A stretch of DNA of 14,222 nucleotides from Antrodiella citrinella (taxonomy: Eukaryota > Basidiomycota > Agaricomycetes > Polyporales > Steccherinaceae). Under the pieces are notes generated by a model, which searched no databases, was not told the DNA's origin, and was given only the letters and a program-made list of their open reading frames with translations. The stretch is taken from positions 1 through 14,222 of the forward strand of contig SGPM01000517.1 of NCBI GenBank assembly GCA_004802725.1, read 5' to 3'. This document shows, in pieces, positions 1-9,004 of the stretch (position 1 is its first letter; every line of letters starts with the position of its first letter). A program made the position numbers and the translations under genes.

Positions 1-18
1 CCCCCATCCCTCTCTCAG

Positions 19-647
19 ACCGAGCCGATAATACTCTCTTCCTTGGATCTCGCTGCTGTCGACCATCGCATCCCCCCTCTCTACGTGCCAGCTTTTGCCA
101 GCATCCCGGGGACCCCGTCGCTGACGGAAGTCCCTCTCTACTCGTTGAGCATGCCTGTCCTTACTCGGCGACCGCCATAGAATGGGTCACGCTTACCCTG
201 TCCTGTCTTTACTCGACCTACATGGGTTCATACCCTTTCCTGTCCTTACTCGGGCAACCTTCTCGGCCTCGGATGATCTCAGTCCTTCCTGTCTTTACGC
301 GGTCTCTGCTCCTCTCAGTCTCAGCCCTTCCTGTTTTTACTTGGACCTACCACTGTCTTTACTCGACCTTCTCGTCTCGCGGATGCCCTGTCCACCCTGT
401 CTTTACTCGGGTACCTCCCTCCTCCATCGTCATCCTTGGACCTCTCGTTGACGTCTGCGACCTGCCGACGATGCCTGCGCCTGTCGTTACCCTTTTCCTT
501 TTCCTTTATTCCATTCCATCTTATCATTTATTTCATGATTTCCCGGCGATGTCTGTCCTGTCATTACTGTAATCCTTTCCCTTTCCATTTTGTTATTTAT
601 TTTATGACCTCATTGTGACGTCTGTCCTGTCCCTGTCCTTACTCGTA
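19..647. repeat. Left arm of a long inverted repeat
   Basis: This arm is the reverse complement of the block ending at 14187. Positions 19-190 match 14187-14016 with no gap: left plus right coordinate is 14206 at both ends checked. By eye only about five bases differ over the outer ~300 bp. Inward of about 320 the arms stay related but gain indels and substitutions, and similarity fades after about 645. The outer ~150 bp are unique sequence. The rest is pyrimidine-rich and dotted with a 14 bp motif. No ORF here looks like a protein; those present are low-complexity Ser/Pro/Leu readings of the repeat. Similarity may continue weakly outward of 19, so the true outer edge is uncertain. No target-site duplication is visible next to the arms. 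Confidence 0.9.
154..645 (+). repeat. Irregular array of CCTGTCYTTACTCG motifs (left arm)
   Basis: Eight clear copies of a 14 bp motif all point the same way. They start near 154, 202, 239, 288, 330, 352, 396 and 632. Degenerate copies lie near 480 and 550. Spacing is irregular (about 20-50 bp, then wider), so this is not a simple tandem repeat. Dense short direct repeats just inside a terminus resemble the subterminal binding sites of some DNA transposases. That function is inference; the repeats themselves are directly visible. Confidence 0.85.
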
Positions 648-1142
648 TTTTGGTGATCGCCGTGGACTACATGTATCCGTCTTATCTTTACCTGTTCACA
701 TCTAAACTACCACTGACCTTACAAGAAATCATGTCTTGCATAAACCTCTTTGGCCGTGTGAGATTAACACCGACAAATCCTCGAAGGCGCATAAGGAAAT
801 ATTAGAATGTTTGCAAGACAATGACCGTGACTCGCATAGGCCGCCAATATGCGAATCCGAACCACTCAGTTCCCAGGCAGCCTAGCAACGACAACTTGAA
901 AGAACAGTGCAGGACAAAAATTACGATAGACCAAGAGACAAATACCATCTAAGGCTCCAAGTCTCTTCGCTTACAAGGAGGCATCAACTCCAAATGACTG
1001 TGCTCTACCATCACGAAAAAGCTCCTCACACATCCGCGAAATGATTTCGAAGAGAAATATATGCTCTATGCAGTAGGTAGGATGAGCTAAAATATGGACA
1101 TGTCTCCCAACCAGCCTAGCTAGCCGAAGAAACCGACACCAC
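648..1142. other. Intergenic stretch between left repeat arm and secreted-protein gene
   Basis: I see no coding region, RNA gene or repeat here. The stretch is AT-richer than its surroundings. It should include the 3' untranslated region of the minus-strand gene that stops at 1143, and the ill-defined inner edge of the repeat arm. Confidence 0.5.
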
Positions 1143-1927
1143 TTAAACATTGACCAACAAGCTGACGAGGACGGTGACGCTAAGGCGGGTAATGATGGGG
1201 CCGATGCTGACGACGATGGTAGCAACGGCACCGACGAGACCGACAAGGAGACCGCCGCACAGCGAGAAGATGGCGCAAATCAGGCAGCCGATCGAGTTTC
1301 TACGAACGAAATGGTATCAGTCACGGAGTGCCAGGAAGAGAATGAGCGAACAGATACTTACGCAACGATGGTAAGGACCGGGATCAGTGCAGAGACAACG
1401 GAAGCATCACAGACATTGAGGACAATGTTGAGAGCACCGAAAACAAGCTGAGCAAGTCGGTCAGTAGATCACATGGAGTACGAGAAGTGAGATCGCTTAC
1501 GAGGAGGAGATCACCAATGATGCCGGCGAGAATCGAAACGGTAACCTGAGCAGTGCCATCTACAGTGGCGAGGATGGTGGTAGGAGCAGCGTCAGCGAGA
1601 TTGATAACCTCGACGACGGCATCGCCAATGACACCCTTGAGGTTCATGACAATGGGGGTGATGACTTCGACGGTGGCGTTAGCCTTGACCACGGAGTCTA
1701 AGCAGTGCAAATCGTTAGAAATAACGTCGCATGTGCAGTAGCCTCCAAAACTCACTCAATTGCAGGACGGAGGGACCAATCTTAACATTGAGATCCGCAA
1801 TGATAGCGGCGACACCACGAACATCACGAGCAACGAGCTCGGAGCTGGTAGCGGGTGCGGCGAACGCAGTGGAGAAAGCACCGAAAGCGACAGCGGCAAC
1901 AAAAGCAAGGGACTTGAAGGAGAGCAT
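1143..1927 (-). CDS. Small secreted hydrophobic protein of unknown function (4 exons)
   Basis: My model is exons 1927-1756, 1697-1501, 1447-1362 and 1299-1143. The introns are 58, 53 and 62 bp, with GTGAGT, GTAAGC and GTAAGT donors and AG acceptors. Phases agree, giving 203 residues. The start at 1927 is chosen because it begins a textbook signal peptide (MLSFKSLAFVAAVAFGAF) with a likely cut near residue 23. The rest is rich in Val, Ile, Leu, Ala and Gly, with one Cys in exon 3 and a small Cys cluster (GCLICAIFSLC) at the start of exon 4. That makes only four Cys, without hydrophobin spacing. The last third has stretches long enough to be membrane segments. I do not recognise the family. It could be a secreted surface protein or a small membrane protein entering the secretory route. 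Confidence 0.8.
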
Positions 1928-2032
1928 TATGAAATGAGTGTGGGGTGGTGGAGTAAGTTGGTTGAGAGATGAGTGAGTAGAAACGAAACTTAACTGGGTC
2001 AATGGAGAAAACTACCAGCTAGAAGCCTCTGC

Positions 2033-2039
2033 ATTTATA
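2033..2039 (-). promoter_or_regulatory. TATA-like box of the secreted-protein gene
   Basis: On the minus strand this reads TATAAAT, about 106 bp upstream of the ATG at 1927. That distance suits a fungal core promoter with a short 5' leader. It is a sequence match only. Confidence 0.5.
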
Positions 2040-2045
2040 CATTTC

Positions 2046-3059
2046 GTGGATGCCGTGAACGGGCCCGTGGCTTCACGGCACAGCTTGGGATCAGCTCTCC
2101 TTACGAACAACCATGAACGAGAGCATCGCGTCGGGTCTGCCGACACGCGAAGTACGTATGAACTCGGCAACTGCGTCGTTTGTGGTCAGACGGTTGCAGT
2201 TTCGCCAAAATGCAAACCCGGAATCTTCAAGTTTAGCGTTTTAGCCCTGGCGGAATGTGTCGTAGATACAGTAGAGCAACAAGCACTCTCTACCATGGAA
2301 ACCGTTCTAACGGCAGTGGAGCTCCAGCGGCAGGATTTGCACCCGCATGGCCGACGCAAATCCTGATACTCCAGGTAGGGGAACACAACTGTAAGAGCTC
2401 TTGACACAACATGATGGAGTGTATGAGGCAGTACTCAACGTATTTCGGAGTAACACGACGTGGACAGTGACAAGTCGCCGCCAAGTCACCGCCAAGAGGT
2501 GCACGAGGCAAAAATGCCTCATTGGCGAAGGAGTTTGAGACGCATTAGCTTGCTTTTTTGTCGTGGCGAAGCGTGGCGGCGGCACTGGATCTCAAGTGAT
2601 CTCGCGACTACTCCGTCTATTTGGCCAGACCGACCGACGACGTAAATCCCGATGCTTCGGGTTGTGAACAACTTGTGATAACTTTGAGAATGTAAGAAGT
2701 CTCGACACGACTTGCTGAAGATGTATGAACACTTAATGAATCATTCAGAGCAAAACGCACGCTGATACAGGCTGCGAAGGTAGGCGCATTGACGATTGTA
2801 TAATGTATTCCTTAGCATAGGAAGGAAAATGGAGGGAAACAAGGCAACACCCATGAGTCGCGAATGACATGAAGTGGCTGACGGACCATGATGAGCGGAT
2901 AGAGCAAACAGTCCCATGAGCATCAGTTGTACATCATGTCATTATGAATTCCACTCAACTATACTTAGTTCCAAAAGCGTCCTACAAGGCATGGCGAACT
3001 TGCGCGATTCAAGCGAACCTATACAACTACTTATGACAATTGGTATGGGTCCGCTGAAG
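2046..3059. other. 1 kb intergenic region without a convincing gene
   Basis: ORFs here are short, mutually overlapping on both strands, mostly lack ATG starts, and show no family resemblance or matching splice signals. The upstream part should hold the promoter of the secreted-protein gene. The only local structure seen is an 11 bp direct repeat and a small hairpin near 2471-2520. Confidence 0.5.
2471..2520. repeat. 11 bp direct repeat followed by a short hairpin
   Basis: CAAGTCGCCGC (2471-2481) is followed at once by CAAGTCACCGC (2482-2492). A perfect 6 bp stem, GAGGCA and TGCCTC (2505-2510 and 2515-2520), encloses a four-A loop. No T-run follows, and its role is unknown. Confidence 0.5.
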
Positions 3060-4360
3060 CTAAGTATGGCCCTCTCCCACATCTTCGTCCTCCGAGTCGC
3101 CCGTAGTATCCTCATCTCCGATCGGCTCCGCATCTTGGTCCTCGTCTTTATCCTCATCGTGTCCCTCATCTCTCCAACTCGGCCATATACAGGAGGTTCT
3201 CCTGTAGAGAGGAGTCGTCGCTACCGAGGAAAGCTCGATGCCGCACGGCAACGTTTCGACGAGTTCTACCACCGCAACTAACTTCCGGAGTGTGCGTATC
3301 GAACCTTTGGTGCCTTGTCAGAATCTTCCAACACTTGCCAAAGCCTGGGACTAGTGATCCACAATTCCGTGAGTTGAAACATGTTGAGTTTGGCAAGAGA
3401 AGGTCCAATGTCCAAATCTTCAGAGAAGTATCGGATATGAAACGCGCCTGATGATCCTGCGCCATTTACGACAGTGAAAATCTCGCTGTATCCATCATAC
3501 TCGTCATAGTCACCCATTCCGAAATCTATTTCGACCGATGTGATCCTGTCTAGCAGGTAAAGATACTTCGTTTCAGCTGGGAAGGCGGAGAATACATAGG
3601 CTTCAGAGTCATCGTCTGCGTCCGGGTCCTCTCAGTAACGCCACTCGAGGTCCAAAGACATGCATAGACCATGAGGAAGCGACAGATTGGAGAGCAGCTG
3701 AGAGGCCTGAGAGATATCAGCGTATCCGAGCCAAAATTGTTTGAGGTTTCGAAGTTTGATTGTCTCCGTCACCTCCGAGCTTTCACCATCGCTTGAAATC
3801 CAGAAATTGACCGTATCAAGGTATAAGGCTTCAAGACCGGGATTGGACTTCAAAAGGCGTAGAAGTTGCCTATATTTCTTGAGAGAGGGTGTGCTCTTCG
3901 CCAATCCCACGAGCTCTAGACGAGTCAAAGTTGAGAAGGAGCTGCGCGGTAGGTACCCAATGTTACACAAGGCGAGAGATTGAAGACGGGGAGTTGTATC
4001 TGATAAGAGAATGGGGACCTCCTCGCGGCGACCTGCCTCACTGGTGTCGTGGAGATTATGAGATATGTCCAACTGTTCCAAAATTGGTGCCGGATTGGTG
4101 AATACCGAGAAGGGTGAGGTCAAGGGGTAGTCAGAGAGCTGTAGCTCGCGCAGGCGAGAGGTGTGAGGAGAAATTGCAAATAACAAATGAATCAATAGTG
4201 ACGACGATAACTCCGGTGGGGGCTGCAGGAGACGGCGGCATGTGAGACGGCCGAGGGTCTGCGGCGCAGTTTCTAACGCGTCGGACAGGTGCCTTCGGTC
4301 CAAGACCGCGGCTGAAACGCTTAGCGTTCGTCTCTGGAAGAGGTGCTGAGACAGTGACAT
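3060..4360 (-). pseudogene. Decayed F-box/LRR-like protein gene
   Basis: From the ATG at 4360 there are 242 residues of leucine-rich sequence with motifs such as SRLRELQLSDYPLTSPF, LEQLDISHN, LTRLELVGLAK and PGLEALYLDTVNFW. This style is typical of the large F-box/LRR-like families of Agaricomycetes. An in-frame TGA at 3632-3634 stops the frame, yet the same frame stays open for about 117 further family-like residues (FGMGDYDEYDG, LTELWITSPRLWQVL) to a TAG at 3278. Just before that, the plausible continuation (RTLRKLVAVVELVETLP) moves to another frame, as if one base were lost, and runs to an acidic Asp/Glu tail ending at 3060. The N-terminal F-box itself is missing. An in-frame TAG lies just upstream of 4360, so the 5' part is absent. 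I call it a pseudogene. A shorter working 242-residue product cannot be excluded. The family assignment is by style, not by a search. Confidence 0.65.
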
Positions 4361-4496
4361 CCAGAGTATACGCTACTAGGTTGAGCGTGACACCAGTTGG
4401 GTTGAAAGTAGTTGGGGTAGCAGCGGACAGCGCGCTGGCAATGATTGGAAGAGCCAGGAACGACGCGGCCAGGAGACGAACAAAGGAGACGACCAT
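4131..4496 (-). pseudogene. Signal-peptide exon of a secreted protein, probably truncated
   Basis: The ATG at 4496 opens a clear signal peptide (MVVSFVRLLAASFLALPIIA) followed by Ser/Thr/Ala-rich sequence. From about codon 46 (near 4360) the frame runs over the F-box-like relic on the same strand in a different frame. There it becomes Arg/Pro-rich and unlike a protein, ending at 4131. A TATA box sits at a suitable distance upstream, so the 5' end looks like a real gene. No convincing donor was found that would carry it into another sensible exon. The best reading is a secreted-protein gene whose 3' part was replaced by, or fused to, an F-box fragment. A genuine 121-residue product is possible but less likely. 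Confidence 0.5.
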
Positions 4497-4626
4497 GTCG
4501 GTGGAAGTCTGAACGAGTGTGGTGGTGCAAAAGAGCGTGGAGTTCAACGACGACAAAGGAGGATTCCTCGAAAGGTTCTGCGGGTGGTGCATGCAGGGAA
4601 CTGTTGAACTTTGGCGACCCAACAGA

Positions 4627-4633
4627 TTATATA
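4627..4633 (-). promoter_or_regulatory. TATA-like box of the signal-peptide exon
   Basis: The minus strand reads TATATAA, about 131 bp upstream of the ATG at 4496. The match is good and the spacing plausible. It supports transcription starting here even though the downstream coding part is broken. Confidence 0.5.
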
Positions 4634-4639
4634 GCATCT

Positions 4640-5205
4640 GCTTGACAGCGGCCTTAGAGTACTCACGGTTCTGCATCGGACATGGCGAAAATGTCCGTGC
4701 TTCTGTGGCGTTCGCAAAGACGACGATCAACTTCCTCAATGCGATCTTGAGTTACCGGTATGGAAACGTGGAAATACCCAGGTCCGAGACATGTCGCCTT
4801 CCAAAGGTACGAAGAACCTCATCAGACGGTACCGTCATCGTCTCGTTTGAACCTAGAGCTGGAATAGTCAGTTCCATAGAGAGCGGCTTAGAAAAGAGTG
4901 GGCTTACCTTGGCGATTTGCATCAGAACACTGGCGTTAGCTTTGAAACAACATACTGTCACTCAGCAATCACAATGCTTGAGTGATACGAACACATTAGT
5001 TGTACTGTAAGTCTGAGCACTCCTCGATGATACTTGCCAATTGACGTTTGAATCCCGTGTTATTAGATTGCAATAATGTTACCGATACATACTTGCATAG
5101 AAAAGCAGACCAAAATCTCTATGATCATGTCCGCATACGCGTCGATTTCACTGTATGAGGGTGATATAAAATATGCCTCGTTATATCATACCGTTGTTGT
5201 GACGA
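4640..5205. other. Intergenic region, no supported gene
   Basis: This lies between the signal-peptide exon and the end of the coiled-coil protein gene. A minus-strand ORF of about 60 residues (ATG at 4922) contains a perfect-looking 49 bp intron (GTAAGC at the donor, ATTCCAG at the acceptor). Spliced frames around it end quickly, however, and no family is recognisable. I treat it as unannotated, perhaps a transcribed but non-coding stretch. Confidence 0.4.
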
Positions 5206-6656
5206 TCACTTTCCAGGCTGCGTCAATCCAATGTACTCCCTGACAGCTTCTCTCTTTGCCGCCGTGTCGCCTTTGACAGGCAGGCCGTACGACTTCAACA
5301 AGGCTTCGTAACGCTCCTCTACACAAACCGATGATGAGTCGAGGCCGATGCATCAGAGAAACAGAACACATACTGGTGAGATGTTCGAATTCACCCTTGG
5401 TTGCGGGGAAGTTGATGGGTGCTTTACCAGTACCTTGTACGGGGAGCGGTTTGATCGCTTGCTTATTGAGGGTCACGGCAGCGTTTTGCAAGCGAGGGTA
5501 TAGACGGGCTTGTCTGTTTGGGAATCAGTATGGTAACACTAAAGGCCAAAGTTTGTGGGACTCACTCTACTTTGAGAGTCTCTAGGATCGACAACACGTT
5601 GGTTTCTAGAGCCTCCACACGTTTCTGCACCTCAGCTTCGGGAGGCTGTTGTGGCTCATCTGAACGGGATACCTCCACGATTTCCGTCTCCTTCATTTTG
5701 CCCTCCTGGCGCGGGAAGTACCCTGCGTCTTCGGTAACCTTCTCAACCGATGTTGGCTCGCCCCCGTCAAAGCCACGACCCGAATGCTTCAACTCCGCCA
5801 ATTCCACTCTCACACTCTCGAGCTCGCCACTCAACCGCACCTGGTTCCTCTCCACGTTCTCCAGCCGGCTCATCATCAAACTCAGCATCGTCTCCACGCC
5901 GAGCGGGTTCACACTCGAGCGCGCCAACGCCAAGTCCGACACCTCAGAAGCCGCTTCCTCCTGTTCCGGCGCAGCATCGCTATAGCTTGCCGAACTGCGC
6001 TCATTGTACGCCCCGTCCGACACAGACGCAGACGAACTGGCGATCACCTGCGACGCAGCTTGGAACTGGGACGCGAGCGCGCTCAGAGAGGAACTCATGA
6101 TGTGGTTCCACTGCTCCTGGGCGACGTGGATGCTGCCTGTGGAGGACGCGAGTGAGGACGCGGACATGCGGGGATGTAGGGCATGGAGTTGCCGGGTGGT
6201 GGGGGTGGTGTGGGAACGCGCGCCATTTGTATCAAATGATGCTGAGAATGGGCTCGGGGGCTGTGGGATGCCTTGGCCAGATGGGTGAGGCGGCAGTGAC
6301 GAGATTAGGTCGGTCGCTGCTGCGCTCGCGAAGGAGAGAGTGGGCGGTGTGGGGAGGGAAGAAATAACTCCCGGGGAGGCGGCGTTCGGGTTGAACGACG
6401 CAGATAATGGACCTGGAGATGATGCTGGCGATGTGACCTCTTCGATTTTAAGTTCCTTGTGTGTCTCTGAGTCTCCCCGCACACGTCCTGCTGCACGTTC
6501 GGGTAAAGCCGGTGCTGTTTCATGGCTGGGAGGATTCATTGATGTCGCACTTGGAGCTCGTGGAGGAAAAGGGCGAGCGTACCGATAAGTATGAGATGTA
6601 GACGAAGGGTCCACTAACGTGGCCGACGACGCTTTGTTTTCCAGCTTAGCTGACAT
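5206..6656 (-). CDS. Disordered coiled-coil protein of unknown function (3 exons)
   Basis: Exons are 6656-5566, 5513-5374 and 5318-5206. The introns are 52 and 55 bp (GTGAGT and GTATGT donors) and phases agree, giving 447 residues. The first real ATG is at 6656; a longer reading would need a GTG start. Residues 1 to about 245 are low-complexity, rich in Ser, Pro, Ala and Thr, and probably unstructured. Residues about 254-290 (ETMLSLMMSRLENVERNQVR and onward) form a good coiled coil. A second helix spans about 335-363. The last ~37 residues (KERYEALLKSYGLPVKG, then REAVREYIGL) look like a small helix-loop-helix, a little like a SAP motif. I do not recognise the protein. It may be a scaffold-like or nucleic-acid-associated protein, but nothing here shows that. 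There are no membrane segments and no signal peptide. Confidence 0.8.
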
Positions 6657-7500
6657 AGTCGTCGTTTGAGATGTAGTCGAGTGACGCTGCACAGTCTATG
6701 TCTAGATATAAATATTAATGAGGTTGTCAACATCCACAGTCTCGGGAGATCTGGCAGATCGACGTACATGATGACGAGGAAAGGCTAATGACGCCAACAG
6801 AAAGAATCAAGAGCGATGTAGTGCAGTATCGATTCTAACCCGAACACGATGAGTGGGCGTAAGAGTCTAGTGACGACGGTAGTTCTATGGGGTGCCACCG
6901 AGGTATATGTCTGGGATGACTCAGTGGATACGAACGAGAGGCCAAATGCAGTAGAAACAAGCTCGACGAGAGGAATGAGAGAGGAAAGGGACGCGCAGAC
7001 CGATGGTTTGCATATGTGCATTCACACTGGCGCATTCATATACGATCCATGGACTCGGGGCAGGCCATTGTCCCAAAGTATGTCATACCCAAGCCCACGG
7101 TGCATCGCGTTCCGGGGCCTTCTGCGAGAGCCCGTCTTCCGATTCCGAGACAGCGACTGAGAAAGAGGTCGCCAATCTATCAAATAGCACAAAACTTCTC
7201 ATCGCCATGAGTGCCTACAGTCAAGTGTCAATGTGAAACCACGCTGGCGGTGCGGTGAAAGACGTACCTAACGGGTAATGGGAAGTGGGGAAGTGGGAAG
7301 AATGTGGCACCGACGAGTGAATGGGCCGACAACCGATGGGAGGTTTGCAAAAAAGCGCGCTGGTTGTGAAGACGCTGCGTCACAGGAGATTATGTGGCAC
7401 GACACCGAGCCGGCATTCGTAAATCACCTGCGACATAAATGAAAGAAGGCGATCGAAGGGGACAATGGGATTTCATAACCAAACTGTGCAGCTATGTACT
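6657..7500. other. Intergenic region upstream of the coiled-coil protein gene
   Basis: An AT-rich patch around 6703-6720 lies about 50-60 bp upstream of the ATG at 6656 and may be its core promoter. The rest should hold further promoter sequence and the 3' end of the NUBPL transcript. A 103-residue plus-strand ORF (6849-7160) starts with ATG but has no recognisable motif or splice partners. I see no RNA gene or repeat. Confidence 0.45.
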
Positions 7501-8747
7501 TTAGCCCAGAGTCTTCCATACATCGTCCGCTATACGTTCCATTGTAGTTTTCCATTCCTTGTTCCCAGCGACCTCCAACATGTATGGGATACCTTTGTCA
7601 CTCGAGGAGCTCACGCCCGCGACCAACGGCAACTCACCAAGTATGGATGCGCCAAGACGACTTGCCGTAGCTCGGAACGCATCTGGTGGTCCGAATATAT
7701 AGTGAGGTGTAGTGCAGGTGGGACAAAGGAAGTGAGACGTGTTCAAAACTAAACCTGTTATCTGGTAGATTGCTTAGTATCGATGCCGCGAAGGCGAAGG
7801 CAGAGACGTACCGGAACGTTAATCTTCTTGAACATGGCCACGCCTTTGCGAACATCCGAGAGAGCTACATCTTGGGGCGTTGAAACAATGACCGCTCCTG
7901 TAACATATCTCTCCATAAGCACCAATTGTCTGTGCGTACTCTGCTCACTGACCATCGACATTGACTAATTGTGCCAATGTCAAGGGAACATCTCCGGTCC
8001 CCGGTGGCATGTCGATCACAAGCAGATCCAGTCCAGGGCCGTTATCATGTTCTCTCCAGTCAACATCAAACAGTAGTTGCTGTACAGCTTTCTGTACCAT
8101 CAAGCCTCGCCATACAATTGGAGTGTCCGTATTCGAGTCTGTGTCTGCGGTGCGAGGAAGGAGAAAACCCATCGACATGCACGGGATACCGTGGTTTGTC
8201 AAGGGAATGATGGCACCGCCTGCGTTGTTGAAAATTGTCAGTGGTATGTCCGCAGTGCTGAAATGACATACTGTCTGTGAGACGCGGTTCATCCGCAGAT
8301 TCGAGGCCCATGAGTTTGGGTGTCGAAGGGCCGAAGATGTCCAGGTCAAGGATCCCAACGCGAGGCTTATGAGACAGACCATGGCCTTTCATGGCTAGAG
8401 CGAATGCTAAATTGACTGCATGGCAAGCCGTTCAGCGAAGTCAACGTTCAGCACAAATTTACAGACGTACCAGTAATGGTACTCTTCCCTACACCGCCCT
8501 TGCCACTTGCTACGGCCAAAACCTTTTTCACATGCGGAAGAGAACGTTTCTGTATTGGCCCACTTCGCCGAGGCATCTGTGGCGGTGGACCTGGACGTCG
8601 AGGCAGACCCTGTGTAAGGATAAACGTTAGAATGGGAAATGCGATGTCAGTGCTCACTAGCGGGTTTTCATGGTGCAATGTCGCCGAGGTTTGCAACATA
8701 CGTGAGCTCGCGACATATCTTTTAGATGGACCAGCGAGACGAAGCAT
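7501..8747 (-). CDS. IND1: NUBPL/Ind1-type mitochondrial P-loop Fe-S assembly protein (6 exons)
   Basis: Exons are 8747-8658, 8609-8471, 8415-8272, 8219-7953, 7897-7812 and 7761-7501. The introns are 48-55 bp and all phases agree, giving 328 residues, near the family's usual ~300-320. The Arg/Ser-rich N-terminus ([18 protein letters not shown]) fits a mitochondrial presequence. Visible family marks are the deviant Walker [10 protein letters not shown] (about 66-74), [30 protein letters not shown], the nucleotide-binding DMPPGTGD (about 194-201), [13 protein letters not shown], and the Fe-S cysteine pair CPTC (Cys255 and Cys258). In this Mrp/NBP35 family, Ind1 binds a [4Fe-4S] cluster and supports assembly of respiratory complex I in the matrix. 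The fourth intron uses a GTCAGT donor, forced by conservation of the flanking DGAVIV. The gene is divergent from YIF1. Confidence 0.95.
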
Positions 8748-9004
8748 TAGAGGACGAGTGTAAGAATTTCAAAGCGGCTGAAGAGGACGCGCGACCGCGT
8801 CGTAAAAGTTTGGCACTGTTTGGTTTCGGTGGCTACACACCTTTGACTTCCACGTCGCCAACGTCTTTCTCGACATTATCATACAGGACTCGGTCAACGT
8901 ACTCTCACCATCACCCACGACGTTTTCGACAGGTTTCTCATCGTCGTGACCGACTAGCAGACGATCCAACACACTCGCCCACCACCGACACTCATTCCCG
9001 CAGC
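8748..9004. promoter_or_regulatory. Divergent promoter between NUBPL and YIF1
   Basis: These 257 bp separate two divergent ATGs (8747 minus, 9005 plus), so both core promoters must lie here or overlap the leaders. I see no clear TATA box. The frame upstream of YIF1 is open throughout this stretch. Confidence 0.6.

Noticed and set aside
1..18. Target-site duplication next to the arms
   Set aside because: The bases just outside 19 and just outside 14187 do not match as a direct repeat, and too little flank is present to test it.
182..618. Overlapping ORFs in the left arm (and mirrored ones at 13474-14024)
   Set aside because: They are readings of the repeat motif and its pyrimidine-rich spacers. 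They are repetitive Leu/Ser/Pro strings with no domain, and the same readings appear in the mirrored arm.
2307..2585. Overlapping minus-strand ORFs of 73-92 codons
   Set aside because: Their frames compete over the same bases, show no domains or splice continuity, and have an uneven composition.
2916..3281. 121-codon plus-strand ORF
   Set aside because: It is the antisense shadow of the F-box-like relic's acidic tail. The minus strand gives the more sensible protein.
4752..4961. Minus-strand ORF containing a consensus-like intron (GTAAGC to ATTCCAG)
   Set aside because: The intron looks good, but splicing gives short frames with no recognisable protein and no convincing ATG exon upstream.
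4519..5010. 163-codon plus-strand ORF
   Set aside because: It begins with GTG, not ATG. It runs antisense over the signal-peptide gene's promoter and leader and resembles no protein.
5376..5396. GTTCGAATTC resembling a tRNA T-loop
   Set aside because: It lies in exon 2 of the coiled-coil protein gene, and no flanking acceptor, D-arm or anticodon stem could be drawn.
6849..7160. 103-residue plus-strand ORF with an ATG start
   Set aside because: It has no motif, no matching splice signals, and competing ORFs of similar length on the other strand. It lies where a promoter is expected.
7003..7210. Protein-like stretch (SGQAIVPKYVIPKPTVHRV)
   Set aside because: It looks mildly coding-like, but the frame lacks an ATG at its start, has no extension by splicing and matches nothing I know.
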